Shown here: positions 20,401 through 32,677 of the stretch, one piece after another | How positions within the stretch are numbered: the stretch's first letter is position 1 | Layout: every line of letters begins with the position of its first letter | Origin: Scedosporium boydii | Taxonomy: Eukaryota > Ascomycota > Sordariomycetes > Microascales > Microascaceae | Direction: 5' to 3' | Assembly: GCA_002221725.1 (NCBI GenBank) | Contig: NJFT01000182.1 | Coordinates: 18,742-82,741 of the forward strand | Length of the DNA stretch: 64,000 bases | The notes under the pieces: generated by a model | The model's input: only the letters and a program-made list of their open reading frames with translations | Databases searched by the model: none | Told to the model about the DNA's origin: nothing | Translations under genes and position numbers: made by a program

Positions 20401-23400
20401 ACAGGGACCCGATGAGGAAATGTCGCCCTGTTGGCTATCGTTGACTCAAAAGTCATCGGGTTGGCTGGAGAACACCACCACCTCTCCGGCGGCCCATCAA
20501 GCGACCGCCTCCTTGCTGGAGCGCGCGCATGGCGAGCACCAACCTTGGCCAACAGCAGCCCAGGATACCAAGCGCCCAGTTATCTTGGAGGCAGTCACTC
20601 CTCATTCGATTCGCTTGTGACCTTTTGAGAGGGTAGCGATGCACAACTGCAATTCCCAGCCCGTATTCCTTCGATCTTTCGGCTCACCCAGAACATTTTA
20701 GTTTTTCGGATGCAATGCAGGAATGGCTGCTCTGTATAGCAACCAATTTCTATGGCTCTCATCTTCAAGAAGGGCGGGAATTGGGACCCGTAATTGTCGG
20801 GCGATATTCTTGTTAGCTTTTCTCGGCAGGAGCGCTTCAGGATATTGATCCCGCCTCGATACCTCTGCTGGTCTCCCTCGTCCGACCGCAGCAAATCTTT
20901 GATCGAGCCTCTACCTCCACCCTACCTCCGTGTATCATGCCTGGCGCCGGACGGATGTATCCCACGTTGACTCCACGTACTCCGAAAGCTGAAGAGTAAC
21001 ATTGAATGGTCAGAGCTGGCCCACCGCGGAAAAGTGGACGGCGCCTATGAAGCTAGAGGCCTGCAATGGATGGATCCTACGAACATCCTAGTGAGAGAAG
21101 AATTTATCACGCGATGCCGTCTCCCGCATTGCAGGGTGATATGAAGACCTATCCTACCAAGCGGTTTTCATTGTCAACTTTTTGAACATTCTAACATCAA
21201 AAGCCCTAGTCCACGAAGATGGTGTTGACACCATCTAAATATCCATCAATGATCGAGGATGGATCCGGCGCAGTGTAACAGACGAACACTTGGCCATCCT
21301 GCAGTCGGTATACACGGTAGGATAGAGGCGGCCTATCGTGCACAACTCTGGTATTTCCAACAACAGAAGCATGCATGATTCCCTGTCCCGACCTTCATTA
21401 GGATTAGGCAGACAATCCCGCGTACATGTGTGGCGACTGGAGACAAGCTAGGGAAATGGAGCATATCGGCCAGACCTCTTCAAGACAGTACCGCTCATCT
21501 GTTTTCCTAACGTCTGGGCGGGGTGGTGCTACTGCATACGAGCCCTAGTGGGGAACTCATTCACGATAAGTTTACCGTTACTTTTCCAGATGGGCTTCGG
21601 AAGGAGGCGGACGCAGCAGCAGAACTGATCAAAACCTGCTCCCAACCACACCGCTCCCATCAGTCCCTCGCCCCCATCGCCCTGCTAAATCCTTCTACGT
21701 TGAGGAAGAGGCAGACTTGCATCAAAATCAACATCGGTCGTGAGAGAAATGCATGCGGAAGGTGTGGAAGAGGGATCTCTCCTTGGCTGTAGCCGTCCTC
21801 TATGAAGTACACTCACAGGTCTCTACAAATTGACACTTCATGTGACCCTTGCAGCAGTGCCGCTACTTCGTAGTATGCACATCCGTTCTAGGGACGGTCA
21901 ATAATGGACCTAGTGCAGCTCCTCAAGCTTGAAAGTTTACGCTTGGCTGAGCTCGCTACGGGAGCAGACCCGGCGTCAACGGGAGTCATAAAGCCACACC
22001 TCAATGTCCGCAGTTATCATCCCCACCTCTGATCTCCTCATCTCGCAGTTTCGTGCGATGGAACATGCTGGAAGAAGGAGGGGGTGCCAACGCAACACAT
22101 GATGCTGCCGATATGACAACAGGCTCCCATGGATAGCAAGCATTACAGTAGATTCCTTGTTGAGCATCACTCGGGCACCCTCTCCGTTTCTTACCTCTAC
22201 GCGTCAACAAACATTCAACGACAAGGTTGTATTGATAGTCCCTAGCCAATCCGACCATGACGGTCCTGTCCTTTACCTTGCAGATGTGATAGAATCCTTC
22301 ATAGACGCCCAACGATCAATATTGACCCCTCCTTTAGTGCCGATATGTCGATGCTTCGGTAGAGGGATGTCTGACCTTCCCGATAGAGGCCAAAGCCCAC
22401 GCCGCCTTGGATGACTAGAAAAGTTCTCTAGGAGGGTTTCTGCCTCCCGTTGTGAAGGTGTGCTGCAGAGCGTCATCCCCGATCTTCGACTAGCTCCCCA
22501 GTTCAAGGCCTGCATCCGGGCCCTTCCTAAAAGCAATTGATTGGACTCTCCGGGGGATCTATCCTAGAACTGCAGTGATTATACCCGGGCGATACTGTCA
22601 TGTCGGTAGGGTGTAAAGATACAGCCTCAAACTCATCTGCGCACATCTCTGGGCCCACATCAAGGGTAAATTTGTCGTCTTCAACTTGGTGACCCGGTGT
22701 CTATGGAGGCTAACGCTCTCGCTTCGCTGTTGGCGAAGGGATAAAATGCCTCCTAGTGTGGTTGTTCGCCGAACACATTCCTCCGAGTAATGCTCGAGGG
22801 CCGACGAGGCTCATAGATCACCGAACGCTTTATCCACGAGATCCGGGGCCAACGTTTTTTGCATTGCCATGCTTCGTCACTCCCTAGTGACTGGAAGTAC
22901 CGATTCCTAGGCTCCCTCAACGACCGGTCATTCCTGGCTCACTTGAATGGGCTTTACCGCCGTGCCGCAGGATCCATCCATCTGCAGATAGGACGCAGGA
23001 AGCGTCTTTCCATGCCTTTGACCGCTTCTACCACTTCCCCTGGTTGGGTGCATATTCATTCCTAGGACGTCTTGGGTGATTCTGAACGGCGTGACTCCTC
23101 AGTTCGAATCCCCACTCAAATGAAAGCGATTGATGGTCAATCAACGGCGGTTATGTCAAGCTCTCCTTTGCTGAACTTCAGCTAACCTCGAAGACCGTTC
23201 AGGTCAAGCCATGGGATGCCCCAGCCGCTCCGCAGCCGATTTTCAGCAGGCTTGATTCCCTTCAAGATGGCTCCCCCCTCAGTTACGAGAATTGGTTTTC
23301 TGCCAAGAAGGAATGGGAATGAACCCCCAGGAGTGGCCGTCTACTGTATCACCGCAGTCGATTCTCCGAGTAAGGAGCCTACATAGTAGACCTTATCCGT

Positions 23401-24500
23401 ATCTACAAATCTCTCTACCTCACGAATGTCTATCACCTGCTACTATTCTTCACGATGGAAATATGTGACTAATAAGCTGCCTTGATAGACTCTCCTCCAC
23501 CCAGCGCACAACTTTTGGGCAGTGCTCTAAGCATCCTCTGTCGAAACTCGCCGGCAATGGCGCATACCCTGAGGAACCGTGGGCATATGAGGCCAGCACA
23601 AGACTGGCATCTCCTGTCTTCACAATACTGCAGCCCGTTATGCTCCGCCGAGAAGTGAGGGAGGGTAAGAGTCCGATAGTGGATCTGATCTGCTGACAGC
23701 ATATTTGAAGGGAGGCTGGCGTACTGAGGAGTGAGGGAGAAGGTGTGGAACCGGAAGGAGCCACCCACCACCTCTTCCTCGGACAAACTTCTATAGTGCG
23801 AGATGAGAACTTGTCTTGTATCGCGAGCGCTCGTGTCAAGACCAGAAACAAGTCATACGTTCGAATCGTAAGACTCTTTCCCTGCTCTCTCTCTCTCTAT
23901 CCATCTCCTTCCTTTCCCCCTCTCTTTCCTTTTTAACCATCTTGTTGTCTCCTTTCTCCCTGCCGAAACGCGAGTGATAGACGTCTTACTTCCGAACCTG
24001 CGAGTTCTCGTGACATGATTCCGTTCCAGCTCTAGGAACTACTAAACCAGAGTAGTAACTAGGAATGTCTACTAGCTAGACTCCCCAGGTATTCTAGTCT
24101 TCGCAAGTCCTCATTTTCCGTCCGGGTGCAGCTGGGCTTGAAGGTGGCAGCTTCCTAGGTTGACCTTAGGTTAACAATTGCTGTGGGTTCAATCTCCAGC
24201 CTAATTGGACTGATGTGAACAGGTGTCGTCGTCCTCAGACATCAATTGGGATATGGAATGTGCACCAGTCACTCACTTGCCCGGGGAAGCGGATGGGGTT
24301 TCAACTAGCCCCCATGCCAGACTCGAGCGAGCTTACGTCTAAGAGTTGAAAGGTGTTCTAACCGACTGAAGTATTCGCTACGGATGGTTTCGTGGATCAA
24401 TGCTCCTCCCAAAGGTGACTACGCTTAAGGATCAACATGAAGGTATTTTAAGGCAGCAAACACTCCTCTGGAGAGCTTTGATTTTCGCAACCCAGAGACA
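20401..24500. other. Unannotated block, possibly decayed coding sequence
   Basis: No intact gene. Several open segments lie on the plus strand: 21523-21792; 22157-22414, 22691-22743 and 22859-23065 (these three in one frame, with stops between); and 23134-23322 in another frame. They carry no domain I recognise. The mixture of open stretches and interrupting stops could reflect an old pseudogene or element, or chance in sequence of about 50% GC. No long terminal repeats or reverse transcriptase motifs are seen. Confidence 0.3.
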
Positions 24501-27500
24501 AATGGAGAACCAAACTCATATTAGCCACGTCATGGAAAAATGATAGCATTCAATTATTCCTCGCTTTGGTTAGGATTATAATGTGGGCAGTGTTCGCAAG
24601 CTACAACAGCTGATCAATATAACTTGGCGGAGACCCCAAGAACACAAGCATGTCTGATCCCGAGGTGATATGGAAATAAACAACCGGACGGTGACGAATG
24701 GCTGCCCTCTTTGGCGAAGAAGAGGCGAGACTGTGATGCTCAGCACGCCAAGTGAAAAATGGCGAGGAACGGATCCTCGATCGCTAACCTGAGGAGCTTC
24801 GCACTGATTGTGACGAGAGTAATGTTCCTGCCTGGGAAACCACGAGAACTCCCACCCGAGGCAGCGCCCTTGGTTGCTCGACGCCTCCCAAACATACGAA
24901 GTAGAATTACAGGGAAATCAGCCAATGGTCGGGATAAGAGGCCGGCTGTGGGTCGCTGTCTGCAAGGCGCCTAGGTGCATCATTCGAGATTCGAGGCTAA
25001 GAGGTTAAGAGCGAGCCATCGACCAAATCATTGATGCATTTTATCAACAGCACCTACAGTGTGTTCGGCGCGAATCCTCAGCCAGTTAGAAGGCAAACAG
25101 GGCTGATTAAGGGCCCCTGACTCGCATTTGGAAGCGCCAGGGGCAAACAGGTCTCACAAAATGATCTCCTTCCAATATCGGTCATTTACATTAAATTTAG
25201 AGTGTAATTGCGTGTCTAAGGCTCGGCGCTTGCGCCAAACAATTGGCACCGAATGAGCGGCGAGGGTTCACGTTCACGGTCTTCATTCGCTGGGATATTC
25301 CCCACGTTAAATCGTCGCTCATTGCGATTCGGGGAAGTGGCGTCTGGAGATATGTCCCAGAACAGAAAAAGAGTTGGTCTAGAGAAGAACAATGGGCGGA
25401 ATGGGGGTAGTATTGGCCTTGTTAGATCTTATTTCGGTAATTGACATGACTGGGCGTCTCAGATCTGGCGCAGGCCGAAAGGAGGTCCCCTGGCCCTTGG
25501 GCGAGGCTGTCATGCATGGATTGGGTGTGTGATATGTGATGATGGACTTGGAAGCCAAAATATTAGCCATGCTCCCCAAGTAAACTAATTACACGGGAAC
25601 GAGAAAGCGAATTGATCAACGGCTGTGACGAAAACTCGACAGGTCCCCAGAATTCCGACATGAATTACCTCGGCATACAAGTAATCTTACGAAGGAAGAT
25701 ATTGAGGTAACTGATATCAATGAGCACATACGAAGTAGTTTATCTCGCACAGCACCAGACTGTCAGACCATGACACTGGTGTGATGGGGAGGCTGGGGGA
25801 CGGAGGGATTGACCGTCCGGACTCAAAAGATACGAAGTACCAGGCGACGGAAATTGTTCCGACTCAATCTTACTTGCACTTCGTTCGAAGCAGGTTCTCT
25901 CGGGCACGGTTTTGAGTATTGATTTCAGTCGTCCAAAGTACACCCGAACAAAGAAACCATCCCAGCCAGGGCTTCCTTGGGAATTACTTTTGATGTCATT
26001 CCTCATCTTTTCATTCTCAGCCCGCCTCGCCCGAGTCCAGTAAACCCTCGGAAAATGGACGAATTTTTGACCAGTCATACGAGGGGATGCTTTTAGCACC
26101 ATTGAGGTCCAGTCAATTTCGTCCAACAAGTTGCTCGAGACTGGTCAAATATCCCCCAACCAAATCGCGGAGCAGAACGCCCGAGGGCTTGGGAATACCC
26201 AAGACTCGTGTTACGCGAGGAGCATCCATCTTCCCCATCCTCAAACCATCCCACCCTTTTCCGCACCTCCCCTCGCTAAAAGTTGGAGTGTGCTGCGGGA
26301 GAACTTCCTATTTCTTGCCGACTCCGTGGGTGGTCGAGAAGGGGGTGAGGGGGCAGCCACACCGACTTTTTTAACGATGAGTTGGCAAAAAAAGATGGCG
26401 TCGACCTCGTCTCAGAATCGTGAAATGGCGCTGATTACTAGGCTTAATATAGGTCTTATATGTACAGCTCCTGAGACCAAAAATAACAGTATCATAATTC
26501 TTCTTCTTGGTCCTGAGCTTGCACAGCCCATCGGAGGAGTCTATCCTTCGGTCTCGATCTCCCCAAGGTGCGGTATTAAGCCCTGGTCAGGAATGGTACT
26601 TGGTACACACCGACTTTTTTTCCCCAGCTCTTGCTTTTTCAACGTTTTCTCTCAGTCCTCAAGGCTGCGACAGGGCGCAATCCCTCGTGAAGACCGAGGG
26701 GTCTCGGATATACGTGAATGGGAGGACATCACTTCGCAATGGCCGACACAACGTGACATCTGCCAGGGTTCGAGTTCTAATTTAGACATGGTCACGTGTT
26801 TCGCATTGCCCCACCCGTGACCTGACCTCGCCATCCCTGTGTACCGATTTGATCGATGTCGGTACTTCGTACGTGGTTGAAGATCGAAACGGAGACTATA
26901 GGAGCCAGAAATACCCTCATACTAATTTCGCGTTGCCTGATGAAAAGACAATGCATTTACATTTGGTCGATGCTGGTCCTCAGTCTTCCCATATACGCGG
27001 AGAACAACGGGCATCAGTTTCCTAGATGGGCGCGTCCTCCAGGCGCATTCTAGGCATACCTCGTCTTCATTGTTTACTTTGAAGTACGAAATCAGAACCG
27101 TCCCAGGCAGATATCCCCAGCCACCCATGCTCGATTCGCGTGCAGAAGCACGTTCTTGTACACCCTCCTTCCCCTTCGGCCACGTCGGACCCAATGACAC
27201 GTCAGGCAGCCCCCACTAGGTACATCGGTATACTGTGTTAACAATCGCACACTATATACACATCCTCTCCTGTTTCTCCTCTCTAAGAGATGACGGGTGG
27301 ATAATAGAGCCTGGAAATTTACGCTCACAGAATGCTAGGTAGACTTGACGGAGTCAGCTACAAGTAGAAACCGGCCATTGATATTGATTCGATCCGGGCA
27401 TCTTTAGTGTTTGCCCAGGCTGCTTTAAGGCTCTGCGTTGGACGATATGGGGAATTAGCGTTATTTTATGTGGTATAACCACTGCGCCGTGTTGGGCATC

Positions 27501-28350
27501 AAGCAGACGCAGCAACTATTGCATCGAGGAAGTAGACATGATCGGATATGATGTATTCATGACCTCCGCATAGAAGCTAGCAGGAGGTCGGGCGCCTTCT
27601 GCCCTGGAATCGGACTTCACCGTTCTCTCCAGTCTGCACTAAGACAAGGAGTTACTTTAGCGACTTGAGAGCCTCGTGTTGGGTGTGGGGGTTCGGCTGT
27701 CTGTCACATCAATTAGGTGCCACGCACATGGGGATCTGACAGCCATCGAAGAACAACAAGCTTGGCTTATCCAAGGATAGCAGAAAACTATTAATTCCTG
27801 GGCTCGCGTGTTTGATATTTCAATTAAGAGTAGAGACAACGGCTTCTGCCCCTTGGAGCGGGTGGTATTTCTCCAGATCATCTTTGCCAATGTCCCTTCG
27901 TTTTCGCAACAGTGTGCGAGTGAGGTATGTTTTTCCGAGCTTGTATTAATACTGTGTACATCCACAGTCCCGGCACCAATCTTTGGGCATCCGGCTCATC
28001 TTCCCACCGTACCAACAAGCAGTCATCGCAACGTACGAAGTACTCTTGAAGAAATACATGATCCTTCCCCCCCATGCCCGTATTTACCGATGTATAAGTA
28101 CCCGTATCTTAGCTCATTATTAATGCCACTCCCTCAATTTCCTCCTCGTACGCGAGGACAATTGGAGATTTTGGTGGACGTGACGTGAAGGAATACAAGT
28201 ACAATTTGAAGCTGGCAAAGGGGATCCATGCCAAGTCAGCAAATGATCAAAAGAAGGCTGCATGGTCGGGTGCCGTCGCGTCCCTCCATCCTAGACAGGG
28301 ACAGGCGGCGTTGATTTTCTTCACAATTCACAACGAGAGTGAGAAAAAGG
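24501..28350. other. Gene-free spacer rich in the TACGAAGTA word
   Basis: No gene recognised. It contains five exact copies of TACGAAGTA or its complement (24895, 25729, 25831, 26863, 28034), the densest cluster in the window. One open frame (26131-26820, +) begins at a TTG and its first internal Met is about 80 codons in; it has no domain and is not called. Confidence 0.5.
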
Positions 28351-31300
28351 AGACCCACAACTCGGCTGATTCAGCCAGTCATAATCCTTAAAGGTGTTCG
28401 GTCCCGCCTTCACAAATCATCTCTCGTCCCTCCTCCTCTCCTCCTTCCACGACCAATCAATCTCTCTCAGCGACAAGAAAACGAATCAATCAGATTCGAG
28501 TCTGAACTCCCCCGAGCTTCTGGTTGGTCTCCGATCTCCATCCTCTCATTTCGAAACACGCATTTTCTCTTTGGCAATCAACTTCGGCCAGTCAAAAGCG
28601 AGGCCGACTCGAGATTAATCTGAGTTTTACACAGACTCGCCCTCCCAGCAAACTGGTGCGAATTTTCGTTTTTTTAAACTCGACCAGACATTTTCTCGGC
28701 CACGTGCGGCAAAAATACATTTCAGCTGGCAGCAGGTATACACACCTCCACACTGCACTGCATACAGTAATACTTCGCCCAGCTGCATATTCCCACCAGA
28801 AAGACGTGAAAGGTGGGGCTGACTGAGAAAGTGAAGGACATAACGAGGGAAAAAAGTCGTCGATTCGCAGAATAAGAAACGGTGGAGTTCCGTTATCCAG
28901 CCACATTACGGAATTTTCCGTTCTCTTGTCCAGAACTGCCAAGTTGCCTCTCAGTTGAGGTCCTGACCCAGTCCATTTTTCTGGGTCCTGACCCGACTAT
29001 CATTTTAATCCCCAAACTTTGGAAAGATCGCGGCAGGCTCGACCACTCCCGCCTTGCCCTCCTCTTTCCTTTTTAACTGGTTCCCCCCTCCCCACTAGAA
29101 TAAAAGGCGTTCGACCAGTCGCCAGACCGTGGCCGACTTAATTCGCCCATTCGCCCGCCAAACCCAACACAACCAGCAAATCAGCACCCACAATTATTTT
29201 TCGCGACACCTTGACGAGGAAGTCGCCCAGACAAATTCAATTCCGCGACACAGCAGGGCCCTATCATCGTCAAACATCCGCTCTTCCTAGTACCTATTGG
29301 CTAGAAGGGTAATCAGGTGACGTCAATCGTCTGCGGAAAGCCTTTCTTCAAGGACAGGCAGCTTCGTTGGAAACATCCATTCAGAGCGTGCGAGGGCTCT
29401 TCGAGTCTCGCCCAGATTTCTCCCGAAGGTAAGAAGCTTCAAACACCCACTTCCCCAACACGACGCGACGAGACGTGATTTGGGTACGTACCCTCTCGTT
29501 TGGCTCAGCCCTCATCTCAGCTCTCTGGAGCAGACGCCATCTGGTCTGGATCCTCGGCGATGAATGCGTTCCATCTGAGCAGACGAGCAGGCAGCCTGTT
29601 TTCCAGGGCCAAATAATTATCGCATGTCTTGCATTCCCTCCATCTTCATTTGCACATTTTGCCTTTTCATCCCCAAGACTTCTCCTCTTCCATATTGGCG
29701 ATATCAATTTGACACTCCCTTGCTTTTTTTACCACGCTTTGAAACTATGCGGCACAATGGCTAACTAAACACTGTTCAGCGGCATTGTCCCGGCTATCAT
29801 CCTCTCATCCCATCCTGCCGGATTGGACCTTTTGCACCGGCTCCCCAAAAGGCCTAGCTAAAGTGAAAGGTACGTAAAATTCGTTTCTCTGGCTCCCTTT
29901 TGCGACACACCCATTTTACGCGCTGGTGTTCTGGCATGTGGCATGCCGTTGCCTCGAGTGTTTGCTCTTCTTCGAACCGCTGCATTTGCTCTTGTTAGTT
30001 GGCGCCTAGTGGGCGCCTTTCACAGGCTGCTTCCAGAAAGTCTGGCCCAACCTGCTGGATCCATATGCGCCATCCTGTCCTCCCACACGACGACGTCAAT
30101 GCCTCCTTTGTCCGAGTCTCCCCCTCCCTTGTATCCTAGTTGGGATATCCCACAGGACCTCGGTCCTTCGAGCGAAGCCGTGAACCAAAAGGGCCAACGG
30201 TCGAGAGCGGGGAACATGGAAAATTTACATGGAACCCGCGCCTTGGCCTTTAGCCTCGAGAGTGGCAATACTGCTTCCTCTTTTGGTCGCCTTTTTTCCC
30301 TTTTTTTTTGGCCTTTCGATCCTCGCATCTCCACTTCGGCTAGGACTTGACATGTTTTTCCATCATGAAACTTGTTGCCTGGTTTCCTTCACGCTTTGCG
30401 ATTCGCCACGCCCTCGGGAGGGCTCACTCCCTTTCAAGCCTCTGTGGTGCGTGGGAGGGAATGTCAGGGAGGGATAAGCGCCTGGCTCCAACCGCTCTGC
30501 AAGGCGGAGCCAAGTCCCAATTGCCTCGTCGCAGTGTAACATTTTACATTTCTTTTCCTCTCCTCAGTGGCTGCACTTCGAGGCCGGGTGAGCAAGTAGC
30601 GCCGCTGAGTTGAGAGCCAAGTGTGGGCCAGATGCATGCATGGCAGGGCCCTGCCAACACATCACAGACTGCGGCCCAAGGCACGCACAATTTACCTTGC
30701 ACCCCCCCCCAATTCTGCCCCCTTCCAAGTGCAATTGTATCCCATGTCCCCATGTCTTCTGACAAAGCGTGGTTCATCCCTCTTCCCGTCACCTTGCCCC
30801 ATCCCACCATTACCGCATGTCACTTGCACCGCGAGCTTCTGTTGCAGCTATTACGTCCCCGTCTATATGTTTCATATACGAGTAAATGCGTGCTAACAAA
30901 CACGGCCGAATAGATCTTCAGGGACGGCAAGGGTGATATATCCATTTCTCCCTGTAATCATTTTTTTTCTCCAAGCCTCGATTAAGGGCAACAAATTGCT
31001 CGGGATCCGCTTTAGTTTCGTTTCAACGAAATCGAACCCGTGCTTATTTCCCTGGCCCGACCGTTGAAGATCCGAGATCCTGTTTCGTCATCGCCAGGCT
31101 CCTCATCGTCTCCCCACCTGTCATTTTCAGTGCAGTACTTCGCGACAGGCTCCTCTGCATACTTGGATCGCCTGTCCAATACTCAAAGGTAAGGCGAAGC
31201 CACTTATACCTCCCGCCCCGCAACCTCGCAACCCCCCCGTCCTGCATATGCCGTGGACGACTATTTGGGCAGCCCACTTACCACATTCGCCTCTTGCCAG

Positions 31301-31720
31301 CTCATCCACGCATATCCAATAGATTGTTGGACCCATCCACCCACCACCCCCAACAGCAACTCCCAAGGGACCACCGACAACGAGGTACCCAAGTGTCGGC
31401 AACGCGTGCCCAACTAATACCCAAATTCCTGGGCCATTTTAAACCTCTACCCTCTGAGCAGGCGTTTGAAAGCGTCAATATCTATTCGCCATTCTTATTT
31501 TCCCACTATCCTCGAATCGATACCCACAAAGACGACCCCCTTCCCCGCCCAAGACGACCCCGGACGCCGAAGGTCATTGATCCCCTAAAGACACCAACGC
31601 CAAAAACCCGCGCGGCACCTTCGAAATCCAATTGGTGCTCACACACCCGTGGCGAAGACCTTTGGATTTCATCGCAACCGGTGCTCTCGGCTGGTTGAGC
31701 TCGACTCAGTCCAGCGGAGC
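28351..31720 (+). promoter_or_regulatory. Promoter and probable long 5' leader of hapB
   Basis: Pyrimidine-rich, stop-containing sequence leading to the hapB start, with donor-like sites at about 29429 (GTAAGA) and 31191 (GTAAGG) that may belong to leader introns. CCAAT boxes lie at 28453-28457, 29296-29300 (reverse) and as the palindrome CCAATTGG at 31628-31635, 86 bp before the start codon. A 7-bp inverted repeat TTTCGTT-TC-AACGAAA lies at 31016-31031. Confidence 0.5.
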
Positions 31721-32677
31721 ATGGAGTACGGGCAATACGCTCAACAACAGCAACAGAACGCTCATCCATATACCAACTCTGGCTCAGCGAACCCTATAAC
31801 CTCGCCGACAAGCCACGGTCTTCCTTCGCACGCGACGCAAGCGTCTCCAATCCTCTCCCAACAACACACAACCCAGAACCAACACCACAACATGTATCAA
31901 CCACAGTACGGGGTGCAGCAGCCGATGCACTATGGCATGCCTCAAATTCAAGCAGCGGCGATGGCTGCAACAGCAGCAGCGTCTGGATCGAATTACCCTT
32001 ATATGTCGTCCGACCCCGGTTTGCCGCAGCGCTCGCCTACGATGGGCGCGAACCCGAAGAACGAGAAGAGAGGACCTCGGTCGCCGACCCAATTAAATAA
32101 TGTCTCGCAGATGGCTGGCCAACGTCAAATAGGTCAAGTCGCTAGCCCCGGTGTGCCCGGCCCGCAGGCGATGATGGGCCACGTTGGACGCCCGGGTGTA
32201 GGGCCGGGAGCTATGGGACATCCTCAGTCAATGCAACACCCGCAAGCCCCCGAAATCGCGACGGGACCGGTCGAAGAGTCTCCTTTATATGTGAACGCGA
32301 AGCAATTTCACAGGATTCTTAAGAGGCGTGTGGCGCGACAGAAACTCGAGGAGCAACTCCGGTTGACATCCAAGGGACGGAAGCCTTACCTCCACGAGTC
32401 TCGACACAATCACGCAATGCGACGACCTCGCGGACCGGGTGGCCGTTTCCTCACAGCCGAGGAGGTAGCGGCTATGGAGAGGGAAAAGAAAGCGCAGCAG
32501 GATCCACAAGGAGGTGACTTGAAGGAAGGAGATGCGGGCTCTAACCAGGCAGAAGTGACGACGACATCGACTGGTGGCACGAAGCGGAAGTCTGACGTAA
32601 ACTCGAACTCGCCGAACAAAAAGTTGAAGTCGGAGGCGAATAAAGCCCAACAAGGCGGTGGCGGACAGGCGGCGTAA
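31721..32677 (+). CDS. hapB: CCAAT-binding factor subunit B (NF-YA/HAP2 family)
   Basis: One exon, 318 aa. HapB joins the HapC/HapE histone-fold dimer to form the CCAAT-binding complex, which controls respiration, iron, redox and secondary-metabolism genes. The diagnostic domain (about residues 186-248) starts [18 protein letters not shown], the subunit-association helix, runs through [20 protein letters not shown], the DNA-contacting part, and ends [11 protein letters not shown]; all the signature residues are present. The N-terminal half is Gln/Met/Pro-rich (runs of Gln near residues 8-12), as in activation domains. The C-terminus carries [16 protein letters not shown], a likely bipartite nuclear signal. 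The start [11 protein letters not shown] was chosen as the first ATG of the frame. CCAAT boxes in its own leader suggest autoregulation, which is known for hapB in Aspergillus. Confidence 0.95.
   Translation: MEYGQYAQQQQQNAHPYTNSGSANPITSPTSHGLPSHATQASPILSQQHTTQNQHHNMYQPQYGVQQPMHYGMPQIQAAAMAATAAASGSNYPYMSSDPGLPQRSPTMGANPKNEKRGPRSPTQLNNVSQMAGQRQIGQVASPGVPGPQAMMGHVGRPGVGPGAMGHPQSMQHPQAPEIATGPVEESPLYVNAKQFHRILKRRVARQKLEEQLRLTSKGRKPYLHESRHNHAMRRPRGPGGRFLTAEEVAAMEREKKAQQDPQGGDLKEGDAGSNQAEVTTTSTGGTKRKSDVNSNSPNKKLKSEANKAQQGGGGQAA

Noticed and set aside
23095..23125. tRNA-like B box (AGTTCGAATCCCC)
   Set aside because: The bases around the loop do not form a T stem and no A box or acceptor stem is found.
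26131..26820. A 229-codon open frame on the plus strand
   Set aside because: It starts at TTG, the first Met is about 80 codons in, and neither domain, splice pattern nor codon bias supports it.
31044..31698. Several 75-135-codon frames on both strands in front of hapB
   Set aside because: They overlap each other, lack domains and lie in the probable leader of hapB.
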